In this document: one piece after another, positions 44,220-52,300 of the stretch | Position numbering within the stretch: position 1 is the first letter of the stretch | How the letters are laid out: the number at the start of each line of letters is the position of its first letter | Assembly (NCBI GenBank): GCA_964560495.1 | Contig: CAZLMM010000005.1 | Coordinates: 62,001 to 126,000 of the forward strand | DNA: 64,000 nucleotides | Direction of reading: 5' to 3' | Origin: UBA5069 sp964560495 | Lineage (GTDB): Bacteria; Chloroflexota; Anaerolineae; Caldilineales; Caldilineaceae | Notes under the pieces: generated by a model | Databases searched by the model: none | Seen by the model: only the letters and a program-made list of their open reading frames with translations | What the model was told of the DNA's origin: nothing | Made by a program: the position numbers and the translations under genes

Positions 44220-44372
44220 AATCCTCTTGTGAAAATTGTAGCATCTTTCGTTCGCGCGCCACAAACCGCAGGGCCTCCACATTCGCAGACCTGCCCATCT
44301 TCTCAATTTCACGCGCCTGCGCTACACTGGTAGGAGTTATTTTCTTTCCAAACCAATAAGAACGGAGTCAAA

Positions 44373-45152
44373 ATGGGTTACAGTCTTTGTTCGTACAGTC
44401 TGCACCGCACGGTCGAGGCCGGCAAGATGGATGTCTTTGGCTACATCGACCTGTGCAAAGAGGTGGGATTCACACAGCTCGACCCGTGGATGCGGCATCT
44501 GGAGGAAGGGCTGAAGGATCAGGAATTTCTGGTGGAAGTGAAAGTCGCCGGTCAGAAAGCCGGGTTGCCCTTTGGTTGCATCGCGGTAGACGGCGCGCAC
44601 ATCTATGAACCGACCATCGAAGGTCGCGCCGCCAATCGCCAGCTGGCCTATCGCTGGCTGCAAATCGCCAACTTCCTGGGCGCAACCCAGGTGCGCATCG
44701 ACGCCGGCGGGCGTAACAACGAGACCTTCGAGGAAATTTTCGACATCGTCGTGGATGGCTATCGCGATGTGATCGCCCATGCGCAAGCGTTGGGGCTGGA
44801 GGTGATCATCGAAAACCACTGGGGGCCAACCCAGCACCCGGACAATCTCTACAAGCTGCTGGACGCGCTCCCCGACCTGGGTCTGCTCTTCGATTCGTAC
44901 AACTGGCCGGTCGGCACCCATGAACAGGCCTGGCTGCAATATCCCCGTTATGCACGCCTGACCCACTTCAAAACCTTTTCCTTCGACGAAAACGGCAACG
45001 ACCCAGAGCAGGACATCCCGCGGGTGATCGGGCTGCTCAAAGCGGCCGGCTACCAGGGCTGCTGGGGCATCGAGAGCTGCCCCTACGACGGCGACGAGGT
45101 GGGCGCGGCGATCAAGTCGCTGGCGCTGGTGCGCCGGGTGGTGGAAAGCTGA
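44373..45152 (+). CDS. Sugar phosphate isomerase/epimerase family TIM-barrel protein
   Basis: A 259-residue AP-endonuclease-2/xylose-isomerase-like TIM barrel. ATG 44373 follows ACGGAG. Candidate metal ligands are seen in LEVIIENHWG (Glu), LLFDSYNWPVGTHE (Asp), RLTHFKTF (His) and WGIESCPYDGD (Glu), giving the usual Glu/Asp/His/Glu set. These proteins isomerise or epimerise sugars such as inosose or hydroxypyruvate derivatives; the substrate is not readable. A Gfo/Idh/MocA oxidoreductase gene follows in the same direction, a common pairing in sugar or inositol catabolism, separated by the tandem hairpin repeats. Confidence 0.9.
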   Translation: MGYSLCSYSLHRTVEAGKMDVFGYIDLCKEVGFTQLDPWMRHLEEGLKDQEFLVEVKVAGQKAGLPFGCIAVDGAHIYEPTIEGRAANRQLAYRWLQIANFLGATQVRIDAGGRNNETFEEIFDIVVDGYRDVIAHAQALGLEVIIENHWGPTQHPDNLYKLLDALPDLGLLFDSYNWPVGTHEQAWLQYPRYARLTHFKTFSFDENGNDPEQDIPRVIGLLKAAGYQGCWGIESCPYDGDEVGAAIKSLALVRRVVES

Positions 45153-45184
45153 AGAATAGTGAATGGTAAACGGTCAATTGTGAA

Positions 45185-45370
45185 TGATAGGTCGCTGTAG
45201 GTCACGCTTGCAGCGTGACAATCGTTTGTGAATGATGGGTCGCCGTAGGTCACACTTGCAGCGTGACAATCGTTTGTGAATGACGGGTCGCCGTAGGTCA
45301 CGCTTGCAGCGTGACAATCGTTTGTGAATGATAGGTCGCTGTAGGTCACGCTTGCAGCGTGACAATTGTT
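45185..45370. repeat. Four tandem 48-bp units each carrying a GTCACGCTTGCAGCGTGAC hairpin
   Basis: Palindromes at 45201-45219, 45249-45267, 45297-45315 and 45345-45363 are spaced exactly 48 bases apart. Copies 1, 3 and 4 are identical; copy 2 has CACACTTG in place of CACGCTTG. The linkers (AATCGTTTGTGAATGA then (T/C)(A/G)GGTCGC(T/C)GTAG) are also conserved. It lies in the 262-base gap between the isomerase and oxidoreductase genes. Confidence 0.92.
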
Positions 45371-45414
45371 CCCTTTTGACAAAACGCAAAATCAACGAAA
45401 GGTACGCAAACAAA

Positions 45415-46521
45415 ATGAGCCAGGAAAAGGTACGCGTCGGCGTCATCGGCGTGGGGCAGATCGGCAAGCGCCATGTAGAGACCTACGCCAAGATGAACAA
45501 CGTGGAGATCGTCGCCATCGCCGATGTGAACGAGAGTGAAGCCCAGCGCGTCGCAGGGCTGCACAACATCCCCAACATCTACACCAACGCCCACAAGCTG
45601 CTGGAACGGGACGACATCGTCGCGGTGGATGTTTGCCTGCACAACAACTATCACATGGCCGCGACCGTGGCTGCCCTGGAAGCAGGCAAGCACGTCTTCT
45701 GCGAAAAGCCCATGGCCGGCGCCTATCGCGACGCCGAAAAGATGATGGAAGCCTCCCAGTCCACCGGGCGCCACTTGGGTATCCAGTTCGTCACCATGTA
45801 CAGCAACGAAACCAAAGCCGCCAAGCTGCTCATCGACGCTGGCGCGCTGGGACGCATCTATCACGTGCGCTCTGTGGGGCATCGCCGCCGCGGTCGCCCC
45901 TTCGTGGATGGCTACGGCTCGCCCGTCTTTGTGCAGAAACAGCACTCGGCCGGCGGCGCGCTCTATGACATGGGCGTCTATCACATCGCCACCATGCTCT
46001 ATCTCATTGGTCTACCCCAGGTGGAACGCATCGTGGGCAAGACCTATCAGGAAATGGAAATGGACGCCGGTCGCCGCGAGCGCAGCGGCTACAACGTGGA
46101 AGAGCTGGGGCTGGGCTTCGTTCACTTCACGGGCGGTCTGACCCTAGACATCATCGAGGCGTGGGCCGTGCACATGGACAAGTTCGACGGTTCCATGATC
46201 TTTGGCAGCGAGGGCGGCGTGCGCCTCGATCCCTTCGGCTACTATCGCAGCATCGGCGATCTGGACCTGGACGCCTCGGCCAACCTGGGCGGTCTGGATT
46301 GGCGGCTCCATGCGGTGCGCGAACAGGGCGACTCTTACGACGGCCCGCAGCAGCACTGGATCGCCGCCCTACAAGGTCGCGTCCCTCTCATGCCCACGGC
46401 CAAGGCCGCTCTCGCCACCATGCTCATCTCCGAAGGCATCTACCTCTCGGAGCGGCTAGGGCGCGAAGTGACCGCCGAAGAAGTGCGCCAGCACTCCGTC
46501 TCGACCGCGCTGTCGGTGTAA
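45415..46521 (+). CDS. Gfo/Idh/MocA family oxidoreductase
   Basis: A 368-residue NAD(P)-dependent sugar oxidoreductase. ATG 45415 starts the Rossmann domain: VGVIGVGQIGKRH (residues 8-20), VAIADVNESEA for cofactor selectivity, and CEKPMAG with the catalytic Lys. The substrate domain has GGALYDMGVYHI with the candidate catalytic Asp/His. Family members oxidise or epimerise sugars and inositols. The preceding TIM-barrel isomerase gene is a typical partner. A 25-bp perfect hairpin follows the stop codon by a few bases. Confidence 0.93.
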   Translation: MSQEKVRVGVIGVGQIGKRHVETYAKMNNVEIVAIADVNESEAQRVAGLHNIPNIYTNAHKLLERDDIVAVDVCLHNNYHMAATVAALEAGKHVFCEKPMAGAYRDAEKMMEASQSTGRHLGIQFVTMYSNETKAAKLLIDAGALGRIYHVRSVGHRRRGRPFVDGYGSPVFVQKQHSAGGALYDMGVYHIATMLYLIGLPQVERIVGKTYQEMEMDAGRRERSGYNVEELGLGFVHFTGGLTLDIIEAWAVHMDKFDGSMIFGSEGGVRLDPFGYYRSIGDLDLDASANLGGLDWRLHAVREQGDSYDGPQQHWIAALQGRVPLMPTAKAALATMLISEGIYLSERLGREVTAEEVRQHSVSTALSV

Positions 46522-46524
46522 TAG

Positions 46525-46580
46525 ACAGGATGACAAGATTTACAGGATGGATGGACATCCTGTAAATCTTGTCATCCTGT
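46525..46580. repeat. 25-bp perfect inverted repeat
   Basis: Arms at 46525-46549 (beginning ACAGGATGACAAG) and 46556-46580 are exact reverse complements with a 6-base loop. It starts four bases after the oxidoreductase stop. No T-run follows, so it may be an mRNA-end structure or a mobile palindromic repeat that also acts as a terminator. Confidence 0.9.
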
Positions 46581-46634
46581 TTGAATCACAGCTGTCAAGA
46601 AACTCAATGACCTACGCAAGGTATGAGGGTGTCC

Positions 46635-46847
46635 TCACCCACCAGCCCAACCAACACGCACCGCTATAAACAGGAGAAAGAGAGCGCCAACAAAAAACAG
46701 ACTCCCCAAATAGACGCCAAAACAACCGGACGCCCTGTCGTCCGACGAATGGCGGGCGATCAGCATTATCAGGAGCACCACAAAGATTCCTGCACCGAGC
46801 AACATACAGCCTGCCCCAAATGCTATGAGCGAGCCAAAGGCATTCAT
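46635..46847 (-). CDS. Small two-helix membrane protein
   Basis: A 70-residue protein. ATG 46847 is preceded by a strong AGGAGG, which supports this short gene. Two hydrophobic helices are visible: FGSLIAFGAGCMLLGAGIFV with its continuation, and LGSLFFVGALFLLFIAVRV, separated by a short polar loop (ARHSSDDRASG). No family is recognised. It is divergent from the S1-kinase gene across a 290-base gap. Confidence 0.6.
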   Translation of the reverse strand: MNAFGSLIAFGAGCMLLGAGIFVVLLIMLIARHSSDDRASGCFGVYLGSLFFVGALFLLFIAVRVGWAGG

Positions 46848-47035
46848 TGGTCTCCTCCTCTCGAAACGCATTCTCGACTTCTACAGCGTCTATACCTGCA
46901 TCTATACGATAACCGATCTTGCTCTGCCATTGCTCGACAAGTAGTCCATATGGACGTGACGCAATCCTTCCTACAATGACAAGGATACTCGTCACACTTG
47001 TCATCTTGCCGTCATTATTTTGGTGATCATCAGCG

Positions 47036-47080
47036 ATACATTCTGGTGTATGATGTCGTCGCTGACAATCCTCTGTCAGC
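47036..47080 (+). other. Two stem-loops upstream of the S1-REC-kinase gene
   Basis: ATACA (47036-47040) and TGTAT (47047-47051) form a small stem, and GCTGACA (47061-47067) pairs with TGTCAGC (47074-47080) around ATCCTC. They lie 58-102 bases before ATG 47138, within the probable leader. Confidence 0.5.
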
Positions 47081-47137
47081 TTCACCAGCTCTATCGGTCT
47101 TGGCGTATCTTTGTCTGAACAGCCTTGGGGGCGTCCT

Positions 47138-49378
47138 ATGCAGTCCAACATTCGGGTCGGCGCACTCGTTGATGTGACTATTCGCAAGCATCTGCCCATT
47201 GGCCTCTTGGTGGATATGGGCAACGGCACGGAAGGGATCGTCCGCACCCGTGAAATCAGCTGGCAACGAGAAGACCACACAGCATGGCAGGAGCTCTTTC
47301 CGCCTGGTAGCCGCCAAAAGGCATTGGCGTTGAAGGAAGGTGAACGCAACTGGGAGCTCAGCCTGCGACTCGTGGAACGCGACCCGTGGCGCACCATTCA
47401 CCAGAAATACCAGGTGGGAAAGCTCTGCGAGGGTGTTGTAGTGGACGCGATTGGGCGGCGCATCTTCATCGAACTTGAGCCTGGTGTGACTGCGGCGCTT
47501 GCGGCCGATCGGCTACCCGATGATGTGGCAGCCGATCTCGACGCACACTTCTGGCCGGGCGACCGTGTACGCGCAGAGATTTTTGCCATCGACGGTTCAA
47601 AACGCGAAATCGACCTGACCATGCGCGCCATGGACAGTTGGCGTTGGAATGGTTCCGCTCAAGTATCTCGTGGTGCTGCTAGGCCCGATGACAACTCAAT
47701 CATTGACCCTGTCTCCCCACTACCCCTGGAACTTGCCGCTTCTGGTCGCCAATTCTCAGTCTTGCTGGTGGAAGACGACCCCGAACAGCTTGAGGCAATT
47801 GCCCACTGGTTGCGCAATTCTGGCCATATGGTCGCTGCTGTGCTCACCGCTGAAGAAGCGCTGAACCGCCTGAGAAGCCAGGTATTCGAACTGCTGATCA
47901 GCGATGTGAACCTGCCAGGAATGGACGGCATCGCGTTGGCGCAGCACGTGAAAGAGATACACCCTGGGATACGTAGCGCACTGGTGACAGACTGGTCGAC
48001 CAGCGACCTGCGGCGCACCGAGATCGATGCTCTGGGGCTGGCAGGAGCCGGGCTGATCCTCAAACCAGCGTTGCCGGAAGACATCCTCAGATTTCTGGCC
48101 GATAGTCCGGCGCCTGCCGCCGACGCCGCGCCAGACGACGCAGGGGATCGGCTCGTGGTGGGACAGCGGGTCGAGCTACGGCGAAGACGTCCATTGCAGG
48201 ATGAACAACGATCCGTGGTGGACCTGCTCCGCAAACTGAGAAAAGAGACGCGGGCTGCCAAGTCCGTTCTCTTACGCCTGGATATGAACCAGCGCCGCTT
48301 CCAGCTTGTTGGCGAGGATGGAGCGCCGACGCTCGAACATCAGGCGCTTTCGCGACTGATCTATAGCCCGGCGCGCGAAGTCGCCGAGGATGACGTCATC
48401 GTCGAGGTGACTGACGCTCTTGATGTCGCCGCCTATGTTCAACATCTGTCGCCTCTAGTAGGCTTTCGCTCTTGTGTGGGCGTTCCAGTGCCCTGTCAGC
48501 GCAGCGACAGATACGCCCTCTTTCTCTTTCACCCCCAGGCGGGATTTGGCGGCGCAAGCGTGATCAGCGCTGCGCAGGCTGTGGCTGCCATGTTGGGCGC
48601 GGCGCTAGAGCGTCAGGCGTTTTTGTTGCGTGCCGCAGAGATGCAACGGTTGGAATTGATGGGCCACCTGACCAGGGCATTAGTTCATGAGACCAATCAC
48701 CATCTCAGCCCATTAGTCTTCGCACTAGACGAACTGCGCTGCCAGTGCAACCGTCTGGAACGAACACTCGAAAAAGAGCCTGCCGCTGCCGGCAATGACA
48801 TGCGCCAGGCCCAGGAAACCCTGGCGAAGCTCAGTCAGAGTATCCATCACCTGATCGGCACCACCAAAATGTTCGGTCGCGTCACAACTTATGACCAGGA
48901 TGAATTGGTGCGCGTCGACCGCGTTGTCACCCGCTGTCATGAATTGTTGCGCGACATGGCCGACCGCGCCCACGTTCGCATAGCTCTTTCGCTGCCCAAC
49001 CATATCCTGCTCACCCGCGCTCGTCAGACGCAACTTCAGCAGGTTCTTCTGAATGTGATGGTCAATGCCATCCAGCAGATCGAACTGCTGCGCCCCAAAA
49101 CTGGCGGCGAGTTGCACGTAGAGGTGGCGCCAGAGCGTCGAGAAGATGGCGCGTTTATTCGCATTGTCGTGGAGGATGACGGCCCCGGCATCCACACCCG
49201 TATGCTTGAGAGCATCTTCGAGTTGGGAGTGACGACGCGCAAAGAGGGCAGCGGGATGGGGCTGTACCTGGCCCGCCGTCTTGCGGAGGATTTAGGCGGG
49301 TCGCTCGAAGTGGAGGAGAGCGCCGCACTGTGGGGGACGCGCATGGCGATTCGCGTCCCGATTCATTTTTCCAAATAA
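47138..49378 (+). CDS. S1-S1-REC-GAF-histidine kinase hybrid
   Basis: A 746-residue cytoplasmic protein, start ATG 47138 (TTG 47111 is an alternative). Residues of about 5-165 form two S1-like OB domains (VGALVDVTI, VDMGNGTEGIV; VGKLCEGVVVD, KREIDLTMRAMD). A receiver domain (205-322) has acidic Asp213/Asp214, phosphoacceptor Asp256, Thr284 and Lys309. A GAF-like region (about 355-490) follows. The kinase core has an H-box-like LVHETNHHLSPL (candidate His517), N-box NVMVNAIQQI, G1 EDDGPGI and G2 GSGMGLYLARR. S1 domains usually bind RNA; joining them to a hybrid histidine kinase is very unusual. It is the first of six tightly packed genes ending at 58680. Confidence 0.85.
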   Translation: MQSNIRVGALVDVTIRKHLPIGLLVDMGNGTEGIVRTREISWQREDHTAWQELFPPGSRQKALALKEGERNWELSLRLVERDPWRTIHQKYQVGKLCEGVVVDAIGRRIFIELEPGVTAALAADRLPDDVAADLDAHFWPGDRVRAEIFAIDGSKREIDLTMRAMDSWRWNGSAQVSRGAARPDDNSIIDPVSPLPLELAASGRQFSVLLVEDDPEQLEAIAHWLRNSGHMVAAVLTAEEALNRLRSQVFELLISDVNLPGMDGIALAQHVKEIHPGIRSALVTDWSTSDLRRTEIDALGLAGAGLILKPALPEDILRFLADSPAPAADAAPDDAGDRLVVGQRVELRRRRPLQDEQRSVVDLLRKLRKETRAAKSVLLRLDMNQRRFQLVGEDGAPTLEHQALSRLIYSPAREVAEDDVIVEVTDALDVAAYVQHLSPLVGFRSCVGVPVPCQRSDRYALFLFHPQAGFGGASVISAAQAVAAMLGAALERQAFLLRAAEMQRLELMGHLTRALVHETNHHLSPLVFALDELRCQCNRLERTLEKEPAAAGNDMRQAQETLAKLSQSIHHLIGTTKMFGRVTTYDQDELVRVDRVVTRCHELLRDMADRAHVRIALSLPNHILLTRARQTQLQQVLLNVMVNAIQQIELLRPKTGGELHVEVAPERREDGAFIRIVVEDDGPGIHTRMLESIFELGVTTRKEGSGMGLYLARRLAEDLGGSLEVEESAALWGTRMAIRVPIHFSK

Positions 49379-49392
49379 GGGAGGCCCCCAAC

Positions 49393-52300
49393 ATGACTCG
49401 TATCCTGATTGTCGACGACGATGAATTCTTTGCCTACATGATGGCGGAGCGGCTGCGCCAAGAGTTTGGCGAGGAAGTCGAGATAGACCAGGCTGTCTCG
49501 GGCGAAGACGCCTTGCAACTTGTAGAGGCAGCTTCGATACCCTTCGACGTTCTTCTCATCGATCATCGCCTGGGGCCGGGAATGGACGGACTGGCGGCGA
49601 TGCAGGCCATTCAGCAGAGAAGTCCTGGGGTGGACAGTATTCTCTTTACCGGCTTCGAGGATCAGGAGACCGGTCTGCGCGCCTACGAAGCGGGCGCGTT
49701 CCGCTATGTCGCCAAACCTTTCGAGCCGATAGAACTGGTCTGGATTGTGCGCTTACTCCTGCAGAGGCGTTCAGCCAACTATGAGCGAAACTGGCTGCGC
49801 ACCCTGAGCGACGTGGCAGATGCCACGCAGAAAGGTACTTCTCTCAGAGAAGTTGCACAGGCGTTGGTGGCAGGCGGTGCAAAGCTCGGATTTCGCCGCG
49901 CTCGCATCTTTCGCATCGATAATGCGAATGCAGCAGGACTGATGCTCGAAGGGATCGCTGAAATCGGCCATGACTCTATTCCCGAGTTTGCTGGCCGACG
50001 ATGGCCCCTGGCAGAGGCAATCTATGCCCAGAGAGCATACACCGAGAAACGCGCATTCTTTTTTCACGGTGACGAGCTTGGTCCCGGTGTCCTGGTCGCT
50101 CCTGAGAAAGAAGCACGTTTTCCTCTGGCAGTTGGAGAATGGGTGGTTGCGCCCCTCCTCGACGACGAGAAAGACCGTTGCGTCGGCGTCATCGTGCTGG
50201 ACTACGGTGCGCAAAATGTTGCAGTTCCCCATGAGGTGCGCCAGTTGCTGCACCTGTTCTTCCGCCAGACATCCAGCGCCTTTGGCCGGGCAGTTCGCGA
50301 TGAAGAGCAGCAGGTGCACAACCTCGCAGCCAGCATCGTTGCGCGGGTGCGCACACACGCTGCAAGCAAGGGTGAGTCGAGTGATCTGGATGTACTCCTC
50401 GACGCCCTGCACGACGAACTAGTCAAGGAAATTCCATTTGAAAATCTCATCGTTGTGCTGCGGGCAGTGGGAAGCGAGTGGTTTCAGTACTCATACCATG
50501 TCGAGCGCAGCGAGCGATTGCCAAGACATTGGCAGAATGTCGAACAAAGCGGCCTGATTGCCCATGTCATCAGCCTGCCCCAGTCGCTCTATCTGCCAAG
50601 AGATGTGAACAAGTATCGCGATATCCACAAAATTCCGCAGGTGGGGGTTCGTCCAGCGCAATCCTTCATTGGCGTGCAACTGCGCAGTGCAGACAACGCC
50701 TTTGGCGCAATTATTGTAGAGAATGACTCGACGCCGGATATCTTCACATCGTCCCATCGTGAACTTCTTGAGTTCATCACTGCCGACCTTGCCAGCCTGA
50801 TACAAGTCACATGGTTGAGCCAGCGCGCAGAGGGGTTGAGCCGACCCTTGCGCCTGATGCAACAAGCCAGTTATGACCTCATGCTGCTGGCAAAGAGGGC
50901 AGACGATTCATTTCAGGGTTTGTGGGATGCCACGTGCGTCCTGGCGACTGCGCCCTATGGCTTTGGATTTGATCGGGCCATGCTCTTTCTCGCCGAGGAG
51001 GGTGGGCAGAAACTGCAAGGCGTGGCAGGTCTTGGTTGTCACCATCAAACTCAGGCAGAGAGGAACGCTAGTCTGACGGATACCTTTGGCGCCTCCTTCG
51101 AGGAGTTCGTTGGCCGATATTCCGCTAATGAGCTAAAGGCCATCGAACTGCGGCGCGTTGTCCAGCAGATGAGTATTGTGCTCGATTCTGATGAGAGCGC
51201 TTTCTCCGCCGTGCTGAAAAGTGGTAAGCCTCAATGGGTGAAAGCAAAGCAAACAAGAGACAAACTTCCGCAAGTGTTCATCGATGCGTTTGGCGAGACA
51301 AACTATCACATCGTTCCGTTGAAATCAGTCAGCCGAACCATCGGATTGCTGGTCGTGAACAGGCGGCAGGACGCCGGCCCTGACGTCGATGATCTGATCC
51401 CGCACCTTGATGCGCTGACGAACCAGGTTGCAGTGCTTTATGAGAATTGGCGCAACGACAGGGCGCAGAAACTCTTGGTTGACGTGACCCACAGCATCCT
51501 TTTGATGAACAAGGATAAGCATTCACTCAAGTTAACGCTGCAGAAAGTTTGCGAGGCGGCGCGAGCAGTGCTCGGCGCCGATCTCGTGGCAGTGTTCCCA
51601 TTGAAGGATGACGGCGATCAACGCCAGTTTGACCTTGAAAACGTAGCGCATGTGGGCTACGAAGACGCAGGACATATCACAGAAGAGTATCACGCCGGTG
51701 GTCTGACCGAGTCCGTTCTCACTGAGAAGGATCCCGTTGTCATTAAAGACATCTCGCAAGACCAAAAAGAGTTTGCCGGCAAAAAGTTGACAGAGCGCAA
51801 ATTCATCATCGAAGAGCGTATCAAGGCGCTGATTGCAGTTCCTATCATTGGACACGTGTCACATCAGCCTCGCGGCGTTCTCTTTGTTGACTTTCGCTCC
51901 GTTCAAAATTTCGCCGAATGGGAAATCCACCTGGCCGAGTCGTTGGCGCATCTGGCTGCGGTGGCTATCCGCAACTGGCGTGAGGCGAGGGGACTGATAC
52001 AGTCTGCAGAAGAGCGAGAAAAAGAACTGGAATCGCTGGGTAAAGTATTGCAGGAAGCGCTTCGCTACGGCGACGAGGAAACCAAAGAGAACAACCTGAT
52101 TGTGGCAATGTTGAGAAGGGCAACTGAGCTACTGTCTCCGCTTCCGGTGCGCGTGGGACTGCTCCTCCTGGATTGGCAGCGCAAAGCCGGGAAAAAGCCC
52201 ATCCAGGTTCGCCAACAATTCTATCTGCGCAAAGACGGTGGTTTGGCAGAATCCACCGTGAAGAAAGATCCCTTTCGTGGCATCAGCGGTCGGGCGATGT

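Noticed and set aside
45185..45370. Possible CRISPR array
   Set aside because: Repeats are regular, but the intervening sequences are conserved and not unique spacers, and no cas gene is present.
45083..45467. Minus-strand reading frames with repeated NDCHAASVTY peptides
   Set aside because: They are translations of the 48-bp tandem hairpin array; because 48 is a multiple of three the frame stays open. No ribosome binding site or family supports them.
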